DNA of 64,000 nt from Gardnerella vaginalis (GCA_946997215.1 CAMPUL010000003.1:1-64000); one strand, 5' to 3'; counted from the first letter of the stretch, positions 9,363-19,049 are shown. Notes: generated by a model not told the origin, from the letters alone. Made by a program: numbers and translations.

Positions 9363-12300
9363 TCAATGCGCAGCAAGCTGCCAATCAGCGCCAACTCCAG
9401 TAGAAACACTAAGCGGAACAGAAAGCTCAACAGTATGTTCCATAGCATTTTTAACAATATCTTCTACAACATCCGCCTCGCCATGAGCAATCTCAAGAAC
9501 AAGTTCATCGTGGATTTGCAAAATCACGCGACTCTTAACATTAGCTTTTCGCAAATCATCGTCTACTCTAATCATTGCAAGCTTCATAATGTCTGCAGCA
9601 CTTCCCTGAATAGGAGCGTTTAGAGCAGCTCGTTCTGCAGCTTCCCTAGATGCCCTGTTCGTAGAATTTAACTTTGGGAAATATCTTCTTCTACCAAACA
9701 TTGTTTGAGTGTATCCAAGCTTTCTAGCTTTATCTACTAAAGACTCCAAATAGTCGTGTACTGCACCAAAAGTATTGAAATACTTTTCCTTAAGAACTTC
9801 TGCAGCAGCAGGACTAATTCCTAGTTGCTTTGCAAGACCATACGTACTGAGTCCATACGCTAACCCGTAGCTCATTGCTTTAACATGGCTACGCTGACCT
9901 GCACTAACTTGCTCTATTGGAATTCTATAAACTAAGCTCGCTACAAACTTATGAAAATCAACACCAGACTGGAAAGCATCAATAAGCGTTTTATCTGCAG
10001 AAGCATGAGCCATAATTCTAAGTTCCACTTGCGAATAATCGCAGCTCATAAGCTGCTCATAGTCTCTTCCTGGAACAAAAGCCGCCCTAATCTCCCTACC
10101 ATCAACATTCTTGTTTGGTATGTTTTGCAAGTTTGGGTCCGAAGAACTTAATCGACCAGTAGCAGCAATAGTTTGCTCAAAAGTCGTGTGAATCCTACCG
10201 TCTTTATATCTTGCAGCATCAATAAGGCTTTGAACAATTTGCTTTAACTTATTAGTTTCTCGATACTTAAGCAAAGCACCTAAAAATTGACTTGACTTTT
10301 CATCTGGATCAATTTTTGCATACAACTCTTGCAAAGCTTCTGCATTAGTAGTATACGATCCACTTTTTGTTCTACGAGTAGGCTTTAGACCCATGTCTTC
10401 GAACAGCAATTGCTGAATTTGCTTAGGACTTTGCAAATTTATTTGCTTAGCTGCAACGTCTAGCGCCATTTTTTGAGCAAAATTCGCTTCACTTGCAAAA
10501 TTATCTTTCATAGACGCAAGTCGTAGCATATCTACAGCAGCGCCCGTATCTTCCATCTTCCTTAAAACTCTAGAAACAGGCATTTCAACGTCTATCATTA
10601 AGCCAGTTTGCTTGCGCTCATCCAACTTTTTCGCATATTGTTTAGAAAGCAAACGTATAGTCAAAGCTGTTTCTAGCATGCTTTCTTCTAATTCTTGGTT
10701 ATCTTGACTTTGCGAATCTTGCTCTTTAGAATCTTGGCTGCTATCAATATCAAAATCAAGTTTGCCTTGCGTCGGTTCATCGTTTAATTGCGAAGAGCCT
10801 ATATGAATATTCAAAACATGCTCAGCCATATCGCAAAGATTTTCGTTCTTAAAATCTGGCTCAATTAAGTAAGATGCTAAGCGAGTGTCGACTAGTGGGC
10901 TAAAAGAATAATTATCTTCTACAACTTTTAGAGACGCTAAAAGAGCAATATGCTTTTTATAATCATGCAAAACAACTGAAGACTCATGCTTTTTTATAAA
11001 ATCTCTTAGTTTAGAAGCGATTCCACTATTTTCATTAAGAACATTTGCATACACAATTGCAGCGTCGTTACCAGCTAGGATTATTAATGCTTTTGCAAAA
11101 ATACCAAACTGATTAGTGTTGTTTTTTTCTTCTACAGCAAATACTACTAATTCTTTATGCTCTTTTATTGTTTTTGCGCATTCTAAGTCGTTTCTTATAA
11201 GATTTGCGCTATTTATATACGAGTCGGAAAAGTCGCAAGAATCCGCAACACAAGATTTTGCAATACTAATCCAATTATCTGCATCAGACTCAGAATTAAT
11301 ATTATGCACGTTTATTTTATCTAACAGAGTTTTAACGTCTTCTATATCATCTGAATCATTTGATTCCATAGAACCACTATTTTCTGCATGCGCACTTCCA
11401 GCAGAAATCATTGTTTTAATATTCTCATCTAAAAGCTCTTTGCTCCCGCGCGTAAACTCTTTTAGAATCTTTCTTCTAGTACGTGTACCAAATTCAAGAT
11501 TTTCGAACAGCTCTCCAACAGACGCAGCGTTTACATTGCCAAAATCAAGATCGTTAACACTAACTCCAAGGTCTAAATCTTTAACAAGAGTATTAACTTT
11601 TTTATTTAATCGAATCTGATCAATGCTTTCTCGTAAAGACTCGCCTTTTTTACCACTGATTTGACTTGCGTTTTCAATAATGCCTTCTAGACTTCCAAAT
11701 TGATTAATCCACTTAGCAGCATAACCATCTCCAACTCCTGGAACTCCTGGAATATTATCAGACGTTTCCCCGCGCAATGCTGCTAAATCTGAATACTGAC
11801 TAGGCGTAACATTGTATTTTTCAACAATCGCATTAGGATCCATTTGCTTTAGATCCTTAAAATGCCTGCCTGGGTACAGCACGTTAATAGTGTTATTAAT
11901 TAGCTGAAAAGCATCGCGATCTCCAGAAAGCACAAGCGTTTTATAACCAGCATTAGCACCCATAGTTGCCAAAGTAGCAATAATATCGTCGCCTTCGTAG
12001 CCCTGCTTTGTAATGTACTTAACACCTAACGCACTAAGCATTTTTTGAATAACGGGCAACTGAGCTATAAGTTCTTCTGGAGCAGCTTCACGAGTACCCT
12101 TATATTGCGGCAAAAGCTTGTTTCTAAAAGTTCCACCTTTAACGTCGAAAGCAACCGCAAGCTTATCTGGCTTCTCTTTTTCTATGACTTGCGAAAGCAT
12201 AGTAGAAAAGCCCCATATTGCATTAGTAGCAAAACCAGATTTTGTGGAAAAATTATCTGCCGATATTGCGTAAAAAGCACGAAACGCAAGTGAGTGGCCA

Positions 12301-12374
12301 TCTACCACCAACAACGTTCCCTTATAATCCTCGTTATTTAAAGAATCCTCGCTTGAAACGATGTTGGTATTCAC
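9363..12374 (-). CDS. polA: DNA polymerase I
   Basis: A 1003-residue family A polymerase for Okazaki-fragment processing and repair. The N-terminal 5' nuclease domain (about 20-310) shows VVDGHSLAFRAF, YEGDDIIATL, GDRDAFQL and the helix-hairpin-helix GVPGVGDGYAAKW. The polymerase domain (about 620-1003) shows SSDPNLQNIP, motif A DYSQVELR (about 780), motif B KAMSYGLAYG and motif C QIHDELVLE (about 956). The middle domain keeps the fold (VDTRLASYLIEPD) but I find no DxE of motif I, so 3'-5' proofreading is probably lost, as in other actinobacterial Pol I. Start is a GTG behind AGGTGGGTG. The linker near 330-360 and 560-580 is acidic and Ser-rich. Confidence 0.96.
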   Translation of the reverse strand: MNTNIVSSEDSLNNEDYKGTLLVVDGHSLAFRAFYAISADNFSTKSGFATNAIWGFSTMLSQVIEKEKPDKLAVAFDVKGGTFRNKLLPQYKGTREAAPEELIAQLPVIQKMLSALGVKYITKQGYEGDDIIATLATMGANAGYKTLVLSGDRDAFQLINNTINVLYPGRHFKDLKQMDPNAIVEKYNVTPSQYSDLAALRGETSDNIPGVPGVGDGYAAKWINQFGSLEGIIENASQISGKKGESLRESIDQIRLNKKVNTLVKDLDLGVSVNDLDFGNVNAASVGELFENLEFGTRTRRKILKEFTRGSKELLDENIKTMISAGSAHAENSGSMESNDSDDIEDVKTLLDKINVHNINSESDADNWISIAKSCVADSCDFSDSYINSANLIRNDLECAKTIKEHKELVVFAVEEKNNTNQFGIFAKALIILAGNDAAIVYANVLNENSGIASKLRDFIKKHESSVVLHDYKKHIALLASLKVVEDNYSFSPLVDTRLASYLIEPDFKNENLCDMAEHVLNIHIGSSQLNDEPTQGKLDFDIDSSQDSKEQDSQSQDNQELEESMLETALTIRLLSKQYAKKLDERKQTGLMIDVEMPVSRVLRKMEDTGAAVDMLRLASMKDNFASEANFAQKMALDVAAKQINLQSPKQIQQLLFEDMGLKPTRRTKSGSYTTNAEALQELYAKIDPDEKSSQFLGALLKYRETNKLKQIVQSLIDAARYKDGRIHTTFEQTIAATGRLSSSDPNLQNIPNKNVDGREIRAAFVPGRDYEQLMSCDYSQVELRIMAHASADKTLIDAFQSGVDFHKFVASLVYRIPIEQVSAGQRSHVKAMSYGLAYGLSTYGLAKQLGISPAAAEVLKEKYFNTFGAVHDYLESLVDKARKLGYTQTMFGRRRYFPKLNSTNRASREAAERAALNAPIQGSAADIMKLAMIRVDDDLRKANVKSRVILQIHDELVLEIAHGEADVVEDIVKNAMEHTVELSVPLSVSTGVGADWQLAAH

Positions 12375-12422
12375 TTAGCACCCACCTGCGTTTTCGTAAA
12401 ACAATCTTCGATTTTTCTAAAC

Positions 12423-13211
12423 TTAAGCTTCACCTTGAGGCTTTTCTTCTCCATATTTTGCAATAATAGCCAAAGCGAGACGCTTCTTTGGAATACGCTG
12501 ATCCATAGAAGTTTTTTGAATCCAGCGGAAAGCACCCTGCTCCGAGAACCCAGCTTTATCCATAAGTAGACCTTTTGCTCTATCTACAAGCTTGCGCTCT
12601 TCGAGAGTATCTTCTGCTTTCTTAAGCTTTTCTTCCGCTTTACGAAGCTGATCTTGAGCATCTTGAAGCTTGTTTTCTGTGCGCTCAACACTATCGAGCA
12701 AATCGTTAATCTCTCTAAATCTGCCCATTGCAACTTCTAGAGCTGGCAAAAGCTTTGACTCTTCGTAAGGCTTTGTAACATACGCCATTGCTCCAGCGCC
12801 AGTAGCGCGCTTAACTAAGTCAGATTGAGAAAAAGCAGTTAGCATAACAACAGGTGCAATATTTTCGTCGCAAATCGTAGCAGCCGCTTGAATTCCATCC
12901 ACACCAGGCATTTTAACGTCCATGCAAACAACGTCTGGGCGATGTTCACGAGTAAGGTCAATAGCCTCCTGCCCATTTGCAGCTTGACCAACAACCTTAT
13001 ATCCGTTATCTTCTAGCATTGCTACAAGATCCATACGGTTTACTGCTTCATCTTCTGCAACAACAACAGTTTTAACGCTGTTTTCTTTTTTATCGCTATC
13101 GTTATTATTGCTTTCTACGCTATTCGACGATTCATATGCATTACGCAATTCATCATCTGTAAGCACAACAGGCGCATTCCCCATCTCTTCATCGCTGTTT
13201 TCAGCCGACAT
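12423..13211 (-). CDS. ANTAR-domain response regulator (PdtaR-like)
   Basis: A 262-residue regulator. The receiver domain (about 48-165) has the phosphoacceptor Asp in VCMDVKMPG, acidic EDE at its start and the Lys in YVTKPYEES. A coiled-coil linker follows (about 170-205, Lys/Glu-rich repeats KAEEKLKKAED). The C-terminal ANTAR domain (about 200-255; RAKGLLMDKAGFSE, then AFRWIQKTSM) binds tandem RNA hairpins to prevent transcription termination. The first 45 residues are Asn/Ser-rich and probably disordered. No histidine kinase adjoins it; in actinobacteria the partner kinase is usually unlinked. Target transcripts cannot be told from the window. Confidence 0.9.
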   Translation of the reverse strand: MSAENSDEEMGNAPVVLTDDELRNAYESSNSVESNNNDSDKKENSVKTVVVAEDEAVNRMDLVAMLEDNGYKVVGQAANGQEAIDLTREHRPDVVCMDVKMPGVDGIQAAATICDENIAPVVMLTAFSQSDLVKRATGAGAMAYVTKPYEESKLLPALEVAMGRFREINDLLDSVERTENKLQDAQDQLRKAEEKLKKAEDTLEERKLVDRAKGLLMDKAGFSEQGAFRWIQKTSMDQRIPKKRLALAIIAKYGEEKPQGEA

Positions 13212-13426
13212 TCTAACCTCATTTCCTTACCAAAACACAAGGCAACAGCGCTATGCATTCCACTAACACATACATTCGCACACTTAATACTCATACTCGC
13301 CATCTTTGCGTTTATTTTTTAGGCTAGCATCATGCAAGTTTTATGCACAAACACTAAAAGCACACTGTGCGCGTCGCCAACGATTTTACTCGCATGCGTG
13401 TATAAAAATACGCTACAAACCGCTTT

Positions 13427-14527
13427 TTAATGCGGTAAAGCACATGCAAATAATGACAATACAAAAGTCAAAGCACCGAGCATTGCTAACTGTACGCACA
13501 ATGGAAAAGCACTAGCATAATTCCCATTAATAACTGCGTATATTAGCGAGCACGCTTTTTTAATAAACACGCAAGTAGTCAATAGTAACAGAATGCAAGA
13601 AACAACAAACACACCATTATTAAACAATGTATTGCTTAATGCGAAAACAGTTTTATAAGGGTTATCAATACTTAAAAATACGCCTATAAATCGCGAATAG
13701 AACACATATAAAAGCACGTACGCAAATTGTAAAATCGCCACTAAAACAGTAACACAAGTAAACACAACACTGCCCTTGCGCTTGCCAAGCAAAGCCATTG
13801 CAGTAATCTTTTTATGCTGCATATCACTTTCTATGTCTCTTAAATTGTTAATCATCATAAGGCAAGCAGAAAATCCACCTGGAATAAAGGATAATAATAC
13901 GCAAAACACAATTTGCTCAATGCTTGATGCATTTATTGAATCTTTAGAAAAACCACTTGCGTAAAAAAGCGCGCACAATGTTCCCAAAAACGCTACTGGT
14001 CCAAAGAACAAAAATGCGCTAAGCTCTCCCCAACCCCTATATCCGTATGGGTGTGATCCTCCTGCATAAAACCAAGCTGCTATAACACAAATTAATCCAA
14101 GCGGAATAAACATCCAAATTCCACTTCTAATCGTAATAACTAATCCAAAAACACACGATATTAGAGCAGATATGCAAGCAGCATACAACACTGATTTTGG
14201 CTTAATACCAGCATTTGCAAGCCTCCAAGACACGTCACATAGCGCTTTGTTTTCTGCGCTTACATCTCGCTTAGACCTTTGATTATCTAATCCTCGCAAA
14301 CCATCACAATAATCGTTTGCGTAGTTTACGGAAATTTGCATAAAAACAGCAACACACAAACACAAAAACGCTTGCAAAGCAAAATTTTCAACATTATAAG
14401 TCTTTACAAGTATTTGACCGCTAAATAAATACCTTGCAAAAATCGAAATTGCCATAACAACTGGAACAATCCCGATTGGAAGAGTATAAAGTCTTGCACC
14501 TTTAAGCCAAAACTTAATATTAGTCAT
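13427..14527 (-). CDS. MenA/UbiA-family prenyltransferase
   Basis: A 366-residue integral membrane protein of the UbiA superfamily, closest by eye to MenA (1,4-dihydroxy-2-naphthoate prenyltransferase). The first Asp-rich motif is NDYCDGLRGLD (about 71-81), and a second polar motif, NNLRDIESD (about 226-234), follows. I count eight or nine hydrophobic segments. The N-terminal KGARLYTLPIGIVPV matches the MenA start. No other menaquinone gene is in the window, so the acceptor is uncertain; some bifidobacteria appear to keep this gene without a full menaquinone pathway (from memory). It lies 56 bp downstream of the ECF operon end and could be read through from it. Confidence 0.8.
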   Translation of the reverse strand: MTNIKFWLKGARLYTLPIGIVPVVMAISIFARYLFSGQILVKTYNVENFALQAFLCLCVAVFMQISVNYANDYCDGLRGLDNQRSKRDVSAENKALCDVSWRLANAGIKPKSVLYAACISALISCVFGLVITIRSGIWMFIPLGLICVIAAWFYAGGSHPYGYRGWGELSAFLFFGPVAFLGTLCALFYASGFSKDSINASSIEQIVFCVLLSFIPGGFSACLMMINNLRDIESDMQHKKITAMALLGKRKGSVVFTCVTVLVAILQFAYVLLYVFYSRFIGVFLSIDNPYKTVFALSNTLFNNGVFVVSCILLLLTTCVFIKKACSLIYAVINGNYASAFPLCVQLAMLGALTFVLSLFACALPH

Positions 14528-14583
14528 TAAAATCGCCTAAATTCTAGAATTTTTTAATTGATTCTAGATTAGTTTAGACTATT

Positions 14584-15357
14584 TTAGATTATTTGTGGAG
14601 CAAACATAGACGCAAGAATTGGCAAAGCAATCATTAAAACAGATATAACAAGAAGAACAAATCCACGCCAGCCAAAAGGATATTTTCTAAAAGAAGACTT
14701 ACGTGTGCGCAAATAGAATCCTCGCTCTTCTGCAGCTAGCGCACAACTATCTGCTTTACGAACAGACAAAACTAAAAGAGGCACAATCAAAGGCATCATA
14801 AGCTTAATCTTTTTGAAAGGATTCTTTGTATCGAACTCCACTCCTCTTGCCATTTGAGCTTCTGTAATTTGAGACATTTCGTACGCAAAAATAGGAACAA
14901 ATCGCACAGCTGTAGTGATCGTAAAAGCATAGCAATATGGAATGTGTAAGTATTGAACAACAGCATTAGCTAAATCGTTTAATTTTGTAATGCTAAGAAC
15001 ACTTACAAGAGGCAATGCAAAGCAAAAAAGCCTTAAAGATGCTCGCAATGCAACAGAAATTCCTTTTGTGCTAAACCATAAGAACATGTAGTTTCCGCCT
15101 TGAGCAATAACTGTTTGCAAAAAGAACATTACAACGCCAAGAATAAGCATTGCGCGCACAAGAGGAAACAGCGCTTTAAGAATCCCAGCCATAGCCATGC
15201 CAGCAAGAATAAGAACTGCAATAAATACAAGAATGCTAAATTGTTGAGCTATAAAAGCAGACACAACAACGCTTATAGCTAATATGAGTTTTGCAATAGG
15301 ATTTGCTTTGTGAAGAAAAGTTGAGCCTTCGTTATACGTTAAGATTTTAGTTTGCAT
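14584..15357 (-). CDS. ecfT: ECF transporter T component (EcfT)
   Basis: The transmembrane scaffold of an energy-coupling-factor importer, 257 residues from the ATG at 15357, which has CAAGGTG upstream; a frame open nine codons further back has no ribosome site. Four to six hydrophobic segments are visible. The two Ala-Arg-Gly-like coupling motifs that contact the ATPases are MARGVEF (about 172) and AEERGFYL (about 211). It follows the dual ATPase gene by 14 bp and ends the operon leader peptide - S component - S component - EcfA - EcfT. Tryptophan is the inferred substrate of the complex because of the upstream attenuator. Confidence 0.9.
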   Translation of the reverse strand: MQTKILTYNEGSTFLHKANPIAKLILAISVVVSAFIAQQFSILVFIAVLILAGMAMAGILKALFPLVRAMLILGVVMFFLQTVIAQGGNYMFLWFSTKGISVALRASLRLFCFALPLVSVLSITKLNDLANAVVQYLHIPYCYAFTITTAVRFVPIFAYEMSQITEAQMARGVEFDTKNPFKKIKLMMPLIVPLLVLSVRKADSCALAAEERGFYLRTRKSSFRKYPFGWRGFVLLVISVLMIALPILASMFAPQII

Positions 15358-15371
15358 AATTACACCTTGCT

Positions 15372-17240
15372 TTACAAATTGCAACTCTTTTTAAGAGCAT
15401 CAACCAACATATCCCTCTTATACAAGCCTTTACAAGCATCAAAACCATTCTTGACTAAGCCTTGAGATACTGCGCATAAAAGCGGAGCGCATAATGCAGC
15501 TTCATCGCAAATCGCATTGTTTTCAAAAACGCAACTTATACTTCCGTCTTCTAGAATTTTCCCATCGTTTACTACGATTAAGCGCGTTGCAAAGTCAAGA
15601 ACCAATTCCATATCGTGGCAAACCATTATTATGCAACAACCGTGATCTCTAAGGTCTTCTACAACTTGCATAATGCGCAAGCATTCCATGTAGTCTAAGC
15701 CACACGTTGGCTCGTCTAAAACAAGAATCTTAGGCTTAGTTACAACAGTTGCAGCCAATGCAACCATTTGACGCTGTCCTCTAGAAAGCATAAACGGGCT
15801 TGCTTTAGGGTCTAGATTTAGCTTTTCAATCATTTGCATTGCATGATCATTAGCATCTTTAACAGACTCTCCTAAAAGAATGCAACTAAACGCTACTTCT
15901 TCTAAAACAGTATCTTTGCAAAGCTGGCGATCTGGATTTTGGAAAAGCGTAGAAACATAGTGAGCAATTTGGCTAATCTTCATGTTGCTAGTGTCTTTAC
16001 CATCAATAAAAATGTTGCCACTGCTCGCCTTAAGCAAACCGTTGATTAGCTTAGTAACAGTTGTTTTTCCAGCGCCATTTCTTCCAACAAGAGTTACAAG
16101 CTCCCCAGCGTAAGCTTCAAAAGACACGTTTTTTAGCGCACTAACGCCACTTGGGTAGGAAAAACTTACGTTTTTAAGCGAAAGACACGGAGAAGTGTTT
16201 TTTGATTGATCTTGTGCGGAAGATTGTGCGTAGGCTTGCGATTCGTGCGAAAAGTCGCCAGCAACCGCCGATGTGTTTGAATCGCATTCGCTATTATCAA
16301 ATTCACCATGAGAATCACCATGAGAATTACTATTAGAAGTCAAAGATTTTCTACTATTAATCGTATTAACAATAGTATTTACTGTATCTTCTACAGACAC
16401 AGGCAAATCGCTTTTATAGCAAATATTCTCACGCTGCAAATCATTAACCAAATGCGTAGTACGCGGATAATTTATTCCAATAGAATAAAGCAAATCCATG
16501 TTTTTCAACGCTTTCGGTAAAGGTAAATCAAGCGCCAAAGTGCCATTAGAAAGCACAACTAAACGCTTGCAATACTCGCTTAAAAGCGCCACTTTTTGCT
16601 CAATTACAACAACAGTTATTCCAAAATTCTTATTCAAATCTTTAAGAATCGAAAAAATCATTTTAGAAGAAACAGGATCTAAAGCGCACGTAGGCTCATC
16701 TAACACCATAACTTTAGGCTTTAGCGCAAGAATAGCAGCAATCGCAACTTTCTGCTTTTGGCCTCCAGAAAGAGTATCTAAATCGCGGTTGCGCAAATCA
16801 CTAATGCCAACAATTTGCAAAGCTTCATCTATTCGACTTGGTATTTCGCTATGCGCAACGCCAAAGTTTTCTAAGCCAAAAAGAATCTCATCTTCTACGT
16901 TTGCAGCAACCATTTGCGCATCAATATCTTGAATAACAGATCCAATTAAGCAAGCAATGTTAGTTAAAGCAAGATTTTTAGTGTCTTGACCTGCAATTTT
17001 AACGCTTCCTAAGAGTTCGCCAGAATAATGATGCGGAATAGCACCAGAAAAAAGCGAAGCAAGAGTTGTTTTTCCAGATCCTGAAGGGCCAATAATTCCC
17101 ACAAATTCGCCAGATTCTACGCTAAGACTTACATCTTTTAGCGCAAAAGTAGAATCTTGTGCCTTTGAAGAGTCCAAAGAATCATCTTTATTCCGATTCA
17201 CATACTTAAAAGACACATCTTTTAACTCAAGCAAAGGCAC
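15372..17240 (-). CDS. ECF transporter dual ATPase (EcfA-EcfA' fusion)
   Basis: A 622-residue protein with two ABC ATPase domains. Domain 1 (about 1-260): Walker A GPSGSGKTT, signature LSGGQKQK, Walker B VMVLDEPT. A Ser/Asn-rich linker (about 290-350) joins domain 2 (about 350-600): Walker A GRNGAGKTT, signature LSRGQRQM, which departs from the LSGGQ consensus, and LVLDEPTCGLD. It powers the importer with the EcfT encoded 14 bp downstream and the two S components upstream. The start ATG is close to the stop of the preceding S-component gene (145-bp spacer). Confidence 0.93.
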   Translation of the reverse strand: MPLLELKDVSFKYVNRNKDDSLDSSKAQDSTFALKDVSLSVESGEFVGIIGPSGSGKTTLASLFSGAIPHHYSGELLGSVKIAGQDTKNLALTNIACLIGSVIQDIDAQMVAANVEDEILFGLENFGVAHSEIPSRIDEALQIVGISDLRNRDLDTLSGGQKQKVAIAAILALKPKVMVLDEPTCALDPVSSKMIFSILKDLNKNFGITVVVIEQKVALLSEYCKRLVVLSNGTLALDLPLPKALKNMDLLYSIGINYPRTTHLVNDLQRENICYKSDLPVSVEDTVNTIVNTINSRKSLTSNSNSHGDSHGEFDNSECDSNTSAVAGDFSHESQAYAQSSAQDQSKNTSPCLSLKNVSFSYPSGVSALKNVSFEAYAGELVTLVGRNGAGKTTVTKLINGLLKASSGNIFIDGKDTSNMKISQIAHYVSTLFQNPDRQLCKDTVLEEVAFSCILLGESVKDANDHAMQMIEKLNLDPKASPFMLSRGQRQMVALAATVVTKPKILVLDEPTCGLDYMECLRIMQVVEDLRDHGCCIIMVCHDMELVLDFATRLIVVNDGKILEDGSISCVFENNAICDEAALCAPLLCAVSQGLVKNGFDACKGLYKRDMLVDALKKSCNL

Positions 17241-17385
17241 AATAATTCCTAACTCTTAAAAACCTAACAATTACTATTACTAATGATTATTCTATGATTA
17301 TGCTTATTCTACGATTTATTCTTTGATAATTATATGACTTGCTAAATATTATCCAACACAAATCATCTAGAACAAATTCAAACAC

Positions 17386-17967
17386 TTACTTGTGTAGAAC
17401 GAGTCGAATTGGAGTGTAAAGAACTTCAACAACAACAGCATTAAACACAGCAGTTCCCAAAATGATTGGAAGCATAACAAGAATCGTCTTAGGAGAATGA
17501 AGAACAAAGAAAGATGCAGTAGATGCAAATATTAAACCAGAAACAACTGTAGTTATAAAAGTTGCTATAAGTGGGAAAATACTGAACTTTCTAGCAGCAT
17601 CCTTAGGGAAAACGCGAACATAAGCCATAATCATCAAAGTCATAACAATTGCTGCTGGAATATCGCAAACATAATTAAGACCAGGAATAGATGCGTTAAA
17701 TTGCATTAAAGTTGCAGCCAATGCGCCAATAATCGCACCTTGAATAACATTTGGACGAACCAGCAAAATCGCAAGGCAGAATGATGCGATTAAAAAGTTT
17801 GGTTTAATATTTCCGATTGAAAGCGCTTTTGCAACTGTAAAATCAAGAATACATCCTGCTGCAAAAAGAACAGCAACCAACACCAAAGACGTAACATCTA
17901 AAGAGTGCTTTTTAATACTTACAGCATTAATCATGCTACCTGCATGTCCATTAATTCCCTGATTCAT
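17386..17967 (-). CDS. ECF S component, copy 1 (putative tryptophan-specific)
   Basis: A 193-residue, highly hydrophobic protein with about six membrane segments, the size of an ECF substrate-binding S component. The only soluble part is a 25-residue N-terminus. It is a paralogue of the gene at 18119-18748: the last 32 residues are identical and most of the rest matches, with near-identical DNA. Both genes share the same ribosome site and start (AAAGGAGAA, ATGAATCAG). Placement between an attenuator with Trp codons and ecfA-ecfT points to tryptophan or a close derivative. I do not recognise a named S-component family with certainty. Confidence 0.8.
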   Translation of the reverse strand: MNQGINGHAGSMINAVSIKKHSLDVTSLVLVAVLFAAGCILDFTVAKALSIGNIKPNFLIASFCLAILLVRPNVIQGAIIGALAATLMQFNASIPGLNYVCDIPAAIVMTLMIMAYVRVFPKDAARKFSIFPLIATFITTVVSGLIFASTASFFVLHSPKTILVMLPIILGTAVFNAVVVEVLYTPIRLVLHK

Positions 17968-18018
17968 AATCTTCTCCTTTATGTTGCGATAATTAAGTTT
18001 TAATTATCGACTTTTGAT

Positions 18019-18068
18019 GTTTATTTACGTTTATTTACATTCATTTATGTTTGTTTATATTTGTTTAC
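18019..18068. repeat. 10-bp degenerate tandem repeat between the S-component genes
   Basis: Five 10-bp units based on GTTTATTTAC (18019, 18029, 18039, 18049, 18059). It occupies part of the 151-bp spacer between the two paralogous genes. No function is evident. Confidence 0.7.
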
Positions 18069-18118
18069 GTTGATTAAAGTTAATTTATTTCTTATTCTTC
18101 AATTTCTTCAATGTTGAT

Positions 18119-18748
18119 TTACTTGTGCAAAACGAGTCGAATTGGAGTGTAAAGAACTTCAACAACAACAGCATTAAACACAGCAGTTCCCAAAATGATT
18201 GGAAGCATAACAAGAACAGTGTTTGGAGAGTGAAGAATAAAGAAAGATGCGATTGTTGCAAAAATCATTCCAGAAATAACAGTTGCAACAAACGTAGAGA
18301 TAAATGGGAACACACTAAACTTTCTAGCAGCATCCTTAGGGAAAGCTTTTAAGTATCCCATAAGCACTAACGTCATAATGATTGCTGCTGGAATATCGCA
18401 AGCGTATTCAAGACCAGGAATCGAAGTATTAAATTGAATTAAAGTAGCAGCTAATGCGCCAATAATCGCACCTTGAATAACATTTGGACGAACAAGCAAA
18501 ATAGACAAGCAGAACGATGCAATAACAAATTCTGGCTGAATATTTCCAATCGAAAGCGACTTTGCAACTGTAAAGTCAAGAATGCATCCTGCTGCAAAAA
18601 GAACAGCAACTAGCACCAAAGACGTAATATCTAAAGCGTGCTTTTTAACATTTACGCCTTTTAGCAAAGTAGCTGCTTGATTAATTTCGGACTGTGCAGA
18701 TGTTGCATCTACGTTAGTGGACTCTACGTTAGTGGACTCCTGATTCAT
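18119..18748 (-). CDS. ECF S component, copy 2 (putative tryptophan-specific)
   Basis: A 209-residue membrane protein, first structural gene after the Trp leader. I start at ATG 18748, with AAAGGAG 8 bases upstream; an open frame continues 14 codons further without a ribosome site. The N-terminus has a short repeat (ESTNVESTNVD) before about six membrane segments. It is closely similar to copy 1 throughout, including the segments FAAGCILDFTVAK and LVRPNVIQGAIIGALAATL. Two S components with one EcfA/EcfT set could give two related specificities or simply more dosage. Confidence 0.8.
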   Translation of the reverse strand: MNQESTNVESTNVDATSAQSEINQAATLLKGVNVKKHALDITSLVLVAVLFAAGCILDFTVAKSLSIGNIQPEFVIASFCLSILLVRPNVIQGAIIGALAATLIQFNTSIPGLEYACDIPAAIIMTLVLMGYLKAFPKDAARKFSVFPFISTFVATVISGMIFATIASFFILHSPNTVLVMLPIILGTAVFNAVVVEVLYTPIRLVLHK

Positions 18749-18895
18749 GATTTTCTCCTTTACGTAAATTTTTACGTTGTTTTTCAACAATTTTGATTTG
18801 AAAATTGTTATTGGTTTTTGATTGTTATTGGTTTAGATTGTTTAGATTGTTTTAGATTTGGATTAAAACCAAATGGATTTTGCGTTTTAGGATAT

Positions 18896-18932
18896 AAAAA
18901 AGACCCCTAGGTTTACCCTAGAGGTCTTTTAT
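18896..18932 (-). terminator. Attenuator terminator of the Trp-leader ECF operon
   Basis: On the minus strand AAAAGACCTCTAGG (18917-18930) pairs fully with CCTAGGGGTCTTTT (18898-18911), one pair being U-G, with a 5-base loop and a trailing T run. It lies 27 nt after the leader-peptide stop and about 150 nt before the first S-component gene, so it must be bypassed for expression. Confidence 0.9.
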
Positions 18933-18970
18933 AAGCCTAAACAAGCAGCTTCTAAAACTTTAGAGTAAAC
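18911..18970 (-). promoter_or_regulatory. Antiterminator pairing of the Trp attenuator
   Basis: In the minus-strand transcript GUUUACUCUA (18961-18970, the last codons of the leader peptide) can pair with UAGGGUAAAC (18911-18920, the 3' end of the terminator's first arm plus its loop): ten pairs, one G-U. The pairing excludes the terminator. A ribosome stalled at the Trp codons (18990-18998) leaves the first element free; a ribosome that reaches the stop codon covers it. This is the logic of trp attenuation. The competing early hairpin was not identified. Confidence 0.7.
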
Positions 18971-19049
18971 TACGCCAAAGAGAAGTCTGCCACCACCACA
19001 TACGAGCAGCATCAAAAGTATCGCGAGCTTGAGCATTCATGTTACGCAT
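18960..19049 (-). CDS. Tryptophan-rich leader peptide
   Basis: A 29-codon reading frame with a strong ribosome site (AAGGAGG at 19058-19064, 8 bases from ATG). It begins MRNMNAQARD and has three consecutive TGG codons in MWWWQTS (codons 18-20) and a fourth in LWRSLL (codon 25), four Trp in 29 residues. It ends 27 nt before a strong terminator and is followed by two ECF S-component genes. The arrangement is that of a classical trp-operon attenuator leader. No T-box consensus is present. The promoter is not resolved: TTGACC lies on the minus strand at 19099-19104 but no good -10 box follows at the right distance. Confidence 0.88.
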   Translation of the reverse strand: MRNMNAQARDTFDAARMWWWQTSLWRSLL

